A stretch of 64,000 nucleotides of DNA from Rehmannia glutinosa. Lineage: Eukaryota; Streptophyta; Magnoliopsida; Lamiales; Orobanchaceae. Shown in pieces: positions 34,124-44,029 of the stretch. The DNA lies in contig JABTTQ020002848.1 of NCBI GenBank assembly GCA_016081115.2, positions 62,032 through 126,031 on the forward strand. Reading direction: 5' to 3'. Position numbers and translations under genes: made by a program. The notes below the pieces were generated by a model, which was given only the letters and a program-made list of their open reading frames with translations, was not told the origin of the DNA and did not search any database. The first letter of the stretch is position 1. Every line of letters starts with the position of its first letter.

Positions 34124-35445
34124 TTAAATGAGGAGATACGATTTACCAATTACGCCATTTCCATGAGTTGTGTCGTTCCCATTGTTGATGATATCTTCCC
34201 CTTTGAAAATCATCTTGTTGATGATAGCTTCTCCAATTGCTCCATTTCCAAGGATTGTGTTCTTCCCATTGTTGATAGTGTCTTTCTCTTGAAATTTATT
34301 TTGATGTTGTCTTCTCCTTTGATCAAATGAAATGGTCATTTGATGTCTTCTTGGCGGTATGTATTTTCCTCGATTATTATTCCGCCGGGTACCTAATATG
34401 ACATTATTTTGTGGTACCCTCAAGTGTTTGGGTCCTTTGGAATTAGCTTTGAGACTTTTAGGTCTCCAATAATAATTAGAGCTATTTCTAGCCCGACATG
34501 TATTAACCGTGTGACCCGTTTTACCACAATAAAAACAAGTAGTAATTTTGGGAGCATAATGACCAACATGCATAGGGACTTGATTTCGTTTCACATAATT
34601 AACAACACTTGGCTTATGATCAAGTCCTTGTTTCAATTTATCAATAATATCGATCATTTTATCGGTACTCAAGTTGGATTTTGATAAATCATTTTTCATG
34701 CAATTAATATCCTCAACAAGAGTACTATTTTCTTTTTCAAGGTTTCTAACCTTGTCAAGTGTGGTGGTGTGATCACATGAAAGTGATTCATAAGAGGAAA
34801 ATAAATTATCCTTATCAATTTTCAAAATATTGAATTTCTTTTTCAAATTTTTGTATTTAACAAGTAAGCTTTAGAATTCATTTTGAAGTTCATCAAAATC
34901 ATTTTGCAAATCACTATAATCATTTTGTAATTCATTATCATAAGAAATGGAGGGTTTTGAACTTACCTCGTTTTCTTCTTCGAAGCCCATAAGACATCGT
35001 TCGTTTTCATCGACATCGGAAGTTGTAGGAAGCTCATCCCATGTTGGGTTTGTATCCATTTGAGAAGTAGATGCTTTTTAGTGGGTCCTTTCATTTGCAT
35101 ATACTTCTTCTAATATTCTCCATACTTCATGTGCCGATTTAATTTCTACAATATGATTATATTCCAAAATGGTAAGTGAACAATACAAAATATTAAGAGC
35201 TTTACCATTTAAGGAGATGATTTTCTTTTCTTCATCATTGAGCTCTTTGAGTCCTTTGTGTGGTGTGTTCATCATTTGAATGGATTCTTTATTTACGACC
35301 GTGTTCCAAATATCGAACCCGCAAAATATAAAATTTTTGGAATCAAATAGTGGTGGCTTGGTGGTGGAGGCGCCGGTGAGGTAGACATCATTCGTAGCTG
35401 GTGAGCGTTCCTCTTTACTCGCGATGTGAAATGAGCTTGCCAAAG
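34124..35445 (-). pseudogene. gag: Copy B gag
   Basis: Copia Gag of SIRE type. The N-terminal part (about 35440-35078) reads LASSFHIASKEERSP, ASTTKPPLFDSKNF, FCGFDIWNTVVNKES, LNDEEKKIISLNGKALNILY, AHEVWRILEEVYANE. The middle (35059-34871) has an acidic stretch and a Gln/Asn/Asp coiled region. The C-terminal frame 34846-34124 has a coiled coil (LEKENSTLVEDINCMKNDL), then the CCHC zinc knuckle CFYCGKTGHTVNTC, and a basic tail with Gly/Asn-rich repeats (NNGKNTILGNGAIGEAI). Two frame breaks (around 35070 and 34865). No ATG at the expected N terminus: the codon is TTG, as in copy D. Zinc knuckle and coiled coil are the best-preserved Gag in this family here. Confidence 0.85.
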
Positions 35446-35450
35446 AGTTT

Positions 35451-35463
35451 GGCTCTGATACCA
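35451..35463 (-). promoter_or_regulatory. Copy B primer-binding site
   Basis: Element-sense TGGTATCAGAGCC two bases inside the 5' LTR; canonical iMet-type copia PBS. Confidence 0.9.
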
Positions 35464-35465
35464 CT

Positions 35466-36876
35466 TGTAAGTCCAAGCGGCTATGATAATCTAGAGGGGG
35501 TGAATAGATTATCTCCATCTTTAAGATTATGCCCTCTTTTTCGAACCAAATAGGCCAAGACAATAATAAAGGCGTGGAATGTAAATAACACACATCGATT
35601 TATAGTAGTTCAACCCACCTAGGGCCTAATCTACTACCACCCCGGTATATCTAGGATGGGTTTTGAAAAAGAAAAAGAATTTTATTAATTACCACAGTTA
35701 ATACAAATTCAACTTACAATACCTTGAAGAGCACCACACTCTTCTTCAACACCACCTTTGGAGATTACCACAATCTCCCTTTGAAGATTACCACAATCTT
35801 CCTTCAACGGCACCTTTGAAGATCACCACAATCTTCAATCTTGAAGAATACCAAATTCTTCAAACACCTCAAGAGCACCACACTCTTGAAACACCTATCA
35901 CCTAGATCACCCAAGTGTATTCTTCCCACAAGAATAATCATAAGGATGTCTTGTGTTGAATGATGACAAAAATTAAGATTACAACTCAATAATGAATATT
36001 ACAATTTGAGTGCAAGTGTAATCAAGAAATAAAGCCTAGACCTCAAAATGTGAAAGTGAAATACTTAGGCTATAAATACAACAAGAGTGTTGAAAATGAA
36101 AGCTTGGAAATTTGCAGATATCTTGTTGTGTATTTGCTTGTGTTGTTGTTATCTTGTGTCTTCAATTCATCCTCTATTTATAGGAGAGTCTTCACCAACA
36201 TAGGCTCCCAACATAGGCTCCTTCTTGTTTGCTTTTGTCTACAAAAAGAGGACCACAAGATGTAGAAATATTGTACAAAAATGAAAAGTAAATCTTCTTT
36301 GTCAAAGAGTTCAAACGGTACAATTTTTTCATCATTGCACACAGGCGCCGGTTGCGAGTTTAAGATTTCGAACGTTTGAAAAAAATAGTGCGATCCAGTG
36401 CAGTCGAAGGGGGTCGCCGTCGGCCGAGGTCGTGGAAGTGCGACTGGTGCGGCCTTGGGTCGGCCCCCTCGGGTAGTCCCCCTCTTCATTTTTTTAACTC
36501 AGAACGTTCTGTTTCAAGTTTTCTTTCTTCAAGGTATAGGTCGACGCTTTGGGCGACCGGTCGACCTTCAATCTTGAAATGTTGTCCAATTTTTATCAAA
36601 AATAAACTTCAAGAAATACTCCAAAAAATTAGTAAAAACATTTTAAATCACTTGGGAGTATTTGGACAACATTTATAAACATTGTTTTTGTGTAAAAACC
36701 AATTAACATAAAAATATGTTGTCCAATATTTTATCGAATAATAAACTCTAAGAAATACTCCAAAAATTAGTAAAAACATTTAGGAGTATTTTGGACAACA
36801 TACATAAACATAGTTTTGGTATAAAAACTCATTTAAACATAATCATCAAAATCTTGATAAAAACATTTATCTAACA
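35466..36876 (-). repeat. Copy B 5' LTR
   Basis: Matches 29745-31173 with small indels and a differing CpG island (36345-36560). TATA at 36182-36174. Ends in TGTTAGATAAATG at 36876 followed by target duplication aatca. Confidence 0.9.
35684..35888 (-). repeat. Mini-hairpin array in copy B 5' LTR
   Basis: Same seven units as 29964-30168, shifted by 5720; the first unit has one arm change (cagttaat). Confidence 0.88.
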
Positions 36877-37079
36877 AATCAATCCCTTCTTCTTGACAAT
36901 AACCTTGAACTACTAACCTTGTTTTGTTTCGAACAATATTGCCTTGGTCATCGAGTTTGTTTATGAAATACTCATTTTGTACCAATAATCGTTTGAGATG
37001 GAGGACAAGGTACCAATTCCCAAACATCATTTCTTTCAAATTGATTCAACTCCTCTTGCATTTCTAAGAACCAATTCCC
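36877..37079 (-). pseudogene. pol: Copy A RT N-terminal fragment
   Basis: Continuation of copy A pol beyond nested copy B. Reads NWFLEMQEELNQFERNDVWE, LVPCPPSQTIIGTK, NKLDDQGNIVRNKTRLVVQG, YCQEEGID, with a frameshift between the two parts. It matches copy H 59920-60110. The sequence leaves copia pol at about 37079, where an inverted LTR fragment begins. Confidence 0.8.
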
Positions 37080-37545
37080 ACACTCAATATTTGTATTATC
37101 ATTATCGAGTTGTAATATTGAATTTTGTCCATCATCCAAAAAAAAAAAAAAAATATCCTTGTTATTGTTCTTGTGGTAAGAGCACACTTGGGGTGATCTT
37201 AGGTGTTGAAGAGTGTGGAACTCTTCATAGGTGTTGAAGGAATATTGTGGTAATCTCCTTGAAGGTGTTGTAAGAAGATTGTGGTAATCTTCAAAGGTAG
37301 TGTTGTATTAATTGTGGTAATTAATAAAATTTCTTTTTCTTTTTTGAAACACATCCCGGATATACTGGGGTGGTAGAGCACGTAGTCCCTAGGTGGGGTG
37401 AAGCTCTTTAAATCAACGCGTGTTGTTTATTTTCCGCATTTCCAGTTTTTATCTTTGCGTGTTCACTCGAAGAAGAGGGCGGAATTTAAAAAACCGGCAT
37501 AATCTATTCACCCCCTCTAGATTATCGTAGCCACTTGGACTTACA
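37080..37545 (+). repeat. Copy D 5' LTR fragment (R-U5 part)
   Basis: Plus-orientation LTR lacking U3 and the start of R. Begins cactcaatatttg and ends GGACTTACA before a PBS. Over its first 120 bp it resembles copy A's LTR most closely (reverse complement of about 26350-26230), apart from a run of 15 A at 37139-37153. Hairpin units at 37208-37226, 37274-37292 and 37307-37325 are perfect. Confidence 0.85.
37168..37328 (+). repeat. Mini-hairpin array in copy D LTR
   Basis: GAAGAGT-GTGGA-ACTCTTC (37208), GAAGATT-GTGGT-AATCTTC (37274), ATTAATT-GTGGT-AATTAAT (37307), with weaker units near 37168 and 37239. The last arm runs into AATAAA (37323). Confidence 0.9.
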
Positions 37546-37547
37546 AG

Positions 37548-37560
37548 TGGTATCATAGCC
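37548..37560 (+). promoter_or_regulatory. Copy D primer-binding site (mutated)
   Basis: TGGTATCATAGCC, iMet type with G to T at one position. Confidence 0.8.
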
Positions 37561-37567
37561 AAACTCT

Positions 37568-38535
37568 TTGGCAAGCTCGCTCCATATCTCGAGTAAAGAG
37601 AAACGATCATTGGCTACGAATAAAGTCTCCCTTACCGGCGCCTCCACCAACATGCCACCACTATTCAACTCCAAAAAATATGCATTTTGGAAGAAAAGAA
37701 TGGAATGTTATTTACAAAGTTGCGGGTTCGATATTTGGGACATGGTCATTAATGGAGAATCCATCCCAATGAAAGACGGACCTTACACCTCCAAAGTCCT
37801 CAAGGAGCTCAATAATGAAGAAAAGAAAATTCTCTCCATAAACGGTAAAGCTCTAAATATTCTTCATTGTTCACTTACTTCTACGGAATACGGTCATGTT
37901 TGAGGGATACGATCGGCACATGAAGTATGGAAAAACCTAGAAGCTATCTATGAAGTGTATGCAAATGAAAGGAACTACTCAAAAACATCTACTTCACAAT
38001 TGGATACGATATCGGATGAGCTTCTTACAACTTCCGATAATGAAGAAGCCGAGCAATGTTTAATGGGCATCGACGAAGACAATAATGTACGCTCTAACTC
38101 TTCTACCTCTTTTAGTAATGAATTGTATGATGATTTGCAAAATGATTTTGATGAGATTCAAAATGAATTCCAAATCTTGCTCTTTAAATACAAAAATTTG
38201 AAAAAGGAATTCAATACTTTGAAAAATGATAAGGATAGTTTACTTACTTCACATGAATCACTTTCTTGTGCTCACACTACCACACTTGATAAGGTTAAAA
38301 TACTTGAAAAAGAAAATAGTACTCTTGTTGAGGATATTAATAGCATGAAAAATGATTTATTCAAGTTTAACTTGAGTACCGACAATATGACCAAAATTCT
38401 TGATGTCATCATTGTGATAATTTGAAACTTGGACTTAGTTATAAGCCTAATGTTATTGTTGATAAGAAAAAGAACCAAGTCTCTATGCATGTTGGTCATT
38501 ATGCTCCTAAAATTATTACTTGTTTTTATTGTGGT
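37568..38535 (+). pseudogene. gag: Copy D gag, cut at the zinc knuckle
   Basis: SIRE-type Gag. 37568-37903: ASSLHISSKEKRSLATNK, ASTNMPPLFNSKKYAFWKKR, YLQSCGFDIWDMVINGES, LNNEEKKILSINGKALNILH; the first codon is TTG, not ATG. After a stop near 37903 the frame resumes at 37955 with an acidic segment (DNEEAEQCLMGIDEDN), a coiled coil (FKYKNLKKEFNTLKNDKDSL, LEKENSTLVEDINSMKNDLF), a shift near 38400, and MHVGHYAPKIITCFYCG. At TGTTTTTATTGTGGTAA the sequence leaves gag and enters an LTR fragment. Protease, integrase, RT and RNase H are absent. Confidence 0.85.
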
Positions 38536-38760
38536 AATTAATAAAATCTTTTTTTCTTCTTGAAATCTATCCCGGAGATACTGGGGTGGTAGAGGATTAG
38601 GCTCTAGGTGGTTGAATCTCTATAAAGCGACGCGTGTTATTTACTTCCCGTACTTCCATTCTTATCTTGGTTTATTACATTCGAAAAAGAGGGCACAATC
38701 GAGAAAATGGGCATAATCTATTCACCCCCCTCTAGATTATCGTAGCCACTTGGACTTACA
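38530..38760 (+). repeat. LTR fragment E (U5 side) fused to gag
   Basis: From the hairpin attgtggtaattaataaaatc through the U5 end CTTGGACTTACA. It has the plus orientation of copy D and is followed by unrelated sequence, with no visible target duplication. Confidence 0.8.
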
Positions 38761-39940
38761 ATTGCCTACTTTAAACTCTTTTATAAAGTGTATTTTGTTT
38801 ATATTAATAATAGCAGTTCAACCCAATTTATTAATTAGCCCATGCATGTCTAGTTCAACCTTTTTATAATTTTTTTAGCCTACGAAAGTCATTTAAACAA
38901 TTACCCAATACTCATATCTCAAAACCATTTGTAAATTTTATTATTGATGAATTTTATACCTGAATATTTGTCAGACATAATTTCAATGAATATTGGGAGA
39001 AAAATTGTATAAAATTTTATGCATGGTTGAAAATTTTATTTTCTAGCCCACCATATTGTCAATTATGGATCAACCATGGTAATGTAATATATGTTATAAG
39101 TCAAGTGAAACTTATATTTGATCATGAATTGTTTTCTTCTCAAATTTGTATCTATTTGTTTCGCAATTTTAGTGTTATTATTAAGTTAGTTGCAATTTGG
39201 GTTCAGTTTATCTGACAAATTTAACTTTGACCATAAATTGAATGGAAAAATCAAAAAATTTTAGGGTATATTATGTAAAATGTCAATATATTTTATGAAA
39301 GTTGAAAAATAAAATAAAAATAAAATATACCACCCACCGTGATTGAGGTAGGTGCATGGTGATGTGCTTGAATGGATCAATCACCAAGAACCTCTCTAAT
39401 ATACTGGATATTCTCATTCGAATTCACGAATTGTACCTACAAAGAGCCGGGAGGAATCCCAACATAGAGATTCTCAAGTCAGCCAAAATCTCAGAACATT
39501 TCAAGATAAAATATTATATTGCGGTAAAAAATATTAAATCCCCAAAATCTAAACCTAAATACATTTATTTATACCTAGCAAACTACATTGTAGCAGTATT
39601 CGGATAACGTTAAGATATGAGATATGCAGGTATTTTAGGGAAGTGGATATGACTCAAGATCCACCTTCCTTATCCAATAAGATCCCATGAATCTAAAATT
39701 TCCTTATGAAAGCCACAGTTTTTTTTTCACCGCCTCAGCCTCCAGGTATTCCCACTGACACTGACACATACAACTGGCGCCAAGCGCACCAAAACCATCA
39801 GGTTGGTCTTATCCAGAGCTGGTGCAAGACATACTTACAAGCTGGACTAGGCTTACCAGCATAGCAAAGCTAATGCCACATCACATTGGGTCAAAAAAGC
39901 AGCAATTATTTACACCATGTTCTTTTTATTTTTATTTTTT
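38761..39940. other. AT-rich unassigned sequence
   Basis: No ORF with recognisable motifs on either strand. Short ORFs (for example 39356-39607) show no domain. Confidence 0.5.
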
Positions 39941-39957
39941 TAAAAAAGTTCCATCAC

Positions 39958-40641
39958 TTTTTTTTTCCGAAACGATAGCTTATGTATATATAACTGAAAA
40001 AACATACAAAAAGGTTAAATATCCCGATCCACCAGATTGCAAAGAGTCATCCGAGTGGAAAGCAATTTTCCAGATTCAAGATGAAAGACTGAAAATTGCA
40101 AGATAAACTTACAAAAGGTGATCACAAACCCAAATGAAAAGAAAAATACAAGAGTTGGAAAAAAAACAAACGATAATATTGTTACAAAAAAAGAAACCAA
40201 AACTCCATCAAATGGCTAGCAGTTCCAAATTCATGACAAAATCTTCCTTCAATCTTCAAAATGCTCGATTCCAATTCTATCTTGTGTCTTGACGAAAACC
40301 ACTGTGAAAACACCTCTTGCAGTCGATCAACCTCCAAAGCCACCAGATTTAAAACCAATCGGTCAGATCCGCATCCAAAAAGACCAGATCTTGAGCCCAA
40401 ATGGACAGATCTGAAGAAAAAACCAACCAAAAAAAAAAAATAAAAATAAAATAAATTCCCACAAAGGGAAACAAACCAATCTCATTAAGAGAGACTAAAG
40501 TCCCACAAGGGGAAAATTACATTCCCACATTGGAAGAAAACCAGAAAAACCAAAGAAAAGAATATTTTAGTTGCTCCCCCATCCTCCTTAGTGGAGGAAG
40601 GGGGGAAGAGAGAACACTGTGTGAGGGAGAGGGTAGGAAGA

Positions 40642-40708
<67 letters not shown>

Positions 40709-40713
40709 TGCGT
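39958..40713 (-). mobile_element. Unclassified non-LTR retroposon, 756 bp
   Basis: Flanked by near-identical direct repeats taaaaaagttccatcac (39941-39957) and taaaaaaaaggttccattac (40714-40733), the length expected for target-primed insertion. In its own (minus) sense it starts with a (TC)n run, has no clear ORF and ends ataagctatcgtttcgg followed by A9. The LINE at 43966 ends with the similar ctctatcgttcggc before its A run, suggesting shared 3'-end recognition. It could be a SINE-like RNA, a LINE deletion derivative or a retrocopied host RNA. Confidence 0.6.
40644..40706. repeat. (GA)n microsatellite
   Basis: About 31 GA units at the 5' end (minus sense) of the retroposon above. Confidence 0.95.
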
Positions 40714-40733
40714 CTAAAAAAAAGGTTCCATTA

Positions 40734-41190
40734 CAATTTGAATTATTGTTGATCTAGAATGTCAACTCAAACTAAACTAAATTATCATTAGTTTAATGAA
40801 TATTGCACTAAAATTATAAAACGAATCGATAAATGATGAAACTTGAAAATATACCAACATAATATTATCGCCTTTAAGGTTATTGAAGTGATTAAAAATT
40901 TATAAAATATAATAAAATATAATAAAACCTAAGGCATTTTCTAGATGAATATTACTATTAATGACATTGACTCGACCCAAAAAACCCATAGCCAGTGTTT
41001 CTATTAGGAATAGTGAAGACATGATGGACAATATAATAAGGTAAAAACTAAATAAAATAAACAATATGAGATATCCAAACTTATGTCTGATTTCCTAAAT
41101 TTTAATATGAAAAATTTTCCCCCTAAAATATTCAGTTCACTTGAAATAAAGATATAAAACTACTAATTTTCTGTAATTATTTTTAAGTAT
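40734..41190. other. AT-rich unassigned sequence
   Basis: Nothing recognisable. Confidence 0.5.
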
Positions 41191-41205
41191 ACAATTATTA
41201 AGATA

Positions 41206-41390
41206 GAGGGCGAGCTTTACAACAATAATGAAATTGCTGCCATGTGACCTGGAGGTCACGAGTTCGAGTCATGAAAAAGCCTCTTACGAAAATGCAAGGA
41301 AAAGTTGTGTAAAATAGGCTCAATAGTGACCCAAAATCTCCCCAGACCCCACGAATAGAGTGAGCTTTGTGTACCGAGTTTGCCCTTTAC
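41206..41390 (+). mobile_element. Au-like SINE, copy 1
   Basis: Resembles the plant Au SINE: gctgccatgtgacctggagg, box B gagttcgagtc at 41260, cctcttacgaaaatgcaagg, aatagtgaccc, and the GTGCACCG-type end tgtaccgagtttgcccttta. Perfect 15-bp target duplications acaattattaagata flank it (41191-41205, 41391-41405). Confidence 0.8.
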
Positions 41391-41765
41391 ACAATTATTA
41401 AGATAATATACACATGATGACATATAAGCTATAACCCACTAAAGTACAAATGCTAAGTTCAAGAGGTAAAACAAGAACTATCTAAGCCCACAAGCTCATG
41501 AAGTTGATGCCATGTGACATGGAGGTTACGGGTTCGAGTCGTGGAATTAGTCTTTTGCAGAAATACAGGGAAAAGCTACATACAATAGACCCAATAGTAG
41601 CCCAACCCCTCCCTAAAGCTCACGCATAAAGGGAGTTTTGTGCACCTTGTTTACCCTTTACAGAATTATTAAGATACTTTACACATGAGGACTAATGAAC
41701 TGTATCCAGTAAAGTACAAATGCTAAGTCAAGAAGTCCAACAAGAAAAACAACCTAATTAAACCC
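41391..41765 (+). repeat. Tandem duplication carrying a second Au-like SINE copy
   Basis: The 270-bp segment (SINE plus 3' flank) is repeated: box B at 41251 and 41521, aattattaagata at 41392 and 41663, taaagtacaaatgctaag at 41440 and 41713. The second SINE (about 41495-41661) lacks its 5' end and has no target duplication of its own, so it arose by duplication rather than transposition. Confidence 0.75.
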
Positions 41766-41817
41766 AGTTGCTCAAGAAGTCCCCGTGGTTTATGCATTGC
41801 ATTGTATTATAATTCTC

Positions 41818-41818
<1 letters not shown>

Positions 41819-41860
<42 letters not shown>

Positions 41861-41873
41861 TAATAATAATAAC
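41819..41873. repeat. (AAT)n microsatellite
   Basis: About 17 AAT units with one AAC interruption. Confidence 0.95.
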
Positions 41874-42954
41874 TATCTCTAGCTTTGATTATTATGAGGC
41901 ATATTATTCATTTGATATTTAATATAGGATTATGTTATTTTCGTCATTTTTCACGTTTATTCTGGTAACTTGATCGTTAGAGTTATGCACTTATGCTTCA
42001 CTTCAATGTTTACTGCAACCCTAATACATTTCCCCTACTCCAGGATCTATGAAAAGATTCACATTACCCACTTAAATAATATTGTTCGACCGTCAAACAT
42101 CTAAAATAAATCTAGCAATTCTCGAAAGAGCACGAACTCAATCATAGGGTAATAAGTTAACCAAAGTCGTCCCACATGGAAGACTTAACCGACAAATAAT
42201 TATTATGCGTCACAATTAACAGAAAATAAAATCCTAAATACTCTAATTCAATTTTAAGGTTTGTAAATAACTAAATTAATTATTAAAACGAATATTCAAA
42301 ACTCTGGATTAAAAAATATGAATGATAAAAATGTTTACGGATTCAAATTTGTTTCCTCAAATTACCAAGCATAAGATCAAGCAATTGATAATGCAATTAA
42401 ACAATTAAGAAAATATATATAATCTAGGCCTAAATCTGTATTCACAGACCAAACCTGGATAGATCTAATTTACCAAATTATTTAACCAAGTTAGATAATG
42501 CATTACTGATTCATATCTAACCCCTAATTGAATTTAGTCTGAAAATAATATCTTCTCTCGATCTCAATTATTCCCTCAAAATAACCAAAGTCGGTCAAAC
42601 AATCAATTAAAATAAAAAGCAATTCAATTAGGAAAAGCATAATCAATTACCAATACCCATGCTTGTTTATTTGATTCAACTCATCCTAAACCTAGAACAA
42701 AGAAATTAGCTCGTGGGTAGATTCATCAATTCAATAATAAGAGACAATAATCACAAACATCATCATGAAGCAACTAATATCAAAAGAAAATCAAACAGAC
42801 ATATAAAGGTGGAGAAGAATCACACTTTTCAAGTTGCAGAGAGATCCCCAAAAGAAAGCCCTAAGTTAACGAGAAAGAGAAGAGAGAGAGAAAAGAGAGA
42901 AGTCCAAATCTAATAATTAGCTTGAATCAATGAAAATATAAAGCCTAGACTCCC

Positions 42955-42962
42955 TTTTTATA
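42955..42962 (-). promoter_or_regulatory. TATA box of the possible solo LTR
   Basis: Minus-strand TATAAAAA following GGC and followed by GGGAGTCTAGG. Confidence 0.45.
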
Positions 42963-43029
42963 GCCTAAGGCCTCCTAACAACTTGGGAGAGTCCAAATTC
43001 CAAAAGAAATCAAACAAAAATTGAATCAG

Positions 43030-43320
43030 CATTAATTTTGCGTCAGGGTCTTGAACGGCCACCAAATGGCCAGTGAACGGTCGTTCGCACTCTTTATCTT
43101 CTTGAAATGCTAGCGAACGACAAGCCTGCAGAGGCTTGTTTTGGGAACGACAAATTGCAGATGCTTGTTTTTGGGAACAAATAGCGAATGACAAGTTGGA
43201 TCAATTCGCTTTCTCCCACAGAGAGGCTTGTTTTTGGGAACAACCAGCGATCGACAAGTGGGAATGATTTGCTTTCTCCCACGCGAACGGCCATTGAACG
43301 ACCGTTCACCTAGTTTTCTG
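43030..43320. repeat. Palindromic GAACG and CTTGTTTTTGGGAAC repeats
   Basis: gaacggtcgttcgc (about 43075), gaacggccattgaacgaccg (about 43293) and several imperfect copies of aggcttgtttttgggaac (43133-43242), together with duplicated gacaagt...gctttctcccac segments at about 43188 and 43253. Confidence 0.65.
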
Positions 43321-43620
43321 ATCTTTCTCGCCCATGTTCCAAAACTTGTTCTCTCGGCCAACTTGTCGTTCATTCCTTGTTCTACCTTCACTTTCCCACC
43401 GAAAACAGGCATAGCACACGAAAATAAACTTAACGACAAAATACGCAAACAAAACACAAAATATACTACAAAAAATATGCGAAACAACTCAAAATAACCA
43501 TACAAAATACTGACAAAACACACATAAAACAATTATTAAACTAACCACTTAATATGTATGTCGTCCTACCATGATACAAAAGAACTAGACATTCTAAACT
43601 TTAATGCATTATTTATCAGT

Positions 43621-43965
43621 CACATAAATATCACATCTTATTTCCTATATTTATATCATACCATTACGCAGGTAAAATTATAATTGTGTGTTTCCATTAC
43701 ATAGTAAATTAATCCCATAAAAATAACATTTTACAAAAAAAAATACCCAGTCCTTAATTAGTAGCCTTTCCAAAGGCTTGGTATACTTTACAGTCTTCTC
43801 ATGGACATGTTGCTCTCTCCATTCACTTCAAAGATGAAGGAGAGGAATCCAATCTACTAATAGAAGAAGAGAGGGAATGTGGGCTTCTTTCAGACAAATT
43901 AATCAAGATATCTTGTTTGAGCCTTTGAGATAATGAAGAATACGTTCTCCTGCCTGGCAAAACCC
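43621..43965. other. Unassigned sequence
   Basis: Nothing recognisable between the possible LTR and the 3' end of the LINE. Confidence 0.5.
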
Positions 43966-44029
43966 TTTTTTTTGTGCCGAACGATAGAGATTTTATTAGA
44001 TCTCAAACAACTCAAGAAATTACAATGTG

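Larger units (their letters stand above)
29745..36876 (-). mobile_element. Sirevirus-like copia copy B, nested in copy A
   Basis: Minus-strand element with two LTRs (29745-31173 and 35466-36876) and a 5-bp target duplication aatca (29740-29744, 36877-36881). Removing it restores the continuous RT sequence of copy A. The internal region is only 4.3 kb: gag (clear), then about 1.7 kb of badly decayed RT/RNase H-like sequence, without recognisable protease or integrase, then a 3' non-coding region. It is therefore a non-autonomous deletion derivative, probably mobilised by relatives. Confidence 0.9.
25894..37079 (-). mobile_element. Sirevirus-like copia copy A (3' half), split by copy B
   Basis: Minus-strand copy: 3' LTR 25894-27231, several PPT-like tracts, a 1.2-kb 3' non-coding region, RNase H and RT (28447-29744), then after nested copy B the RT start (36877-37079). 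The 5' half (integrase, protease, gag, 5' LTR) is missing: at about 37079 the sequence switches to an LTR fragment in the opposite orientation. Repeated AGGGGGAG tracts before the LTR and RT/RNase H wording (CEFFES-type family seen in copy H) fit SIRE-type copia elements. Coordinates include the nested copy at 29745-36876. Confidence 0.85.
41900..43620 (-). repeat. Possible solo LTR, unclassified
   Basis: Minus-sense TATA box (GGCTATAAAAAGGGAG, 42962-42955), with CpG-rich palindromic repeats on its upstream side (43030-43320) and a long AT-rich non-coding downstream part. This is the layout of an LTR, but I cannot place TG/CA termini or target duplications. The ORF at 43110-43532 encodes a repetitive peptide because the DNA is repetitive; I do not call it a gene. 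Confidence 0.35.

Noticed and set aside
39356..40106. Short plus-strand ORFs as cellular exons
   Set aside because: No domain and no supported splice structure; part lies across the retroposon boundary.
43110..43532. 140-codon minus-strand ORF with repeated VPKNK motifs
   Set aside because: The peptide repeats follow DNA repeats in a possible LTR; no start context or domain supports a gene.
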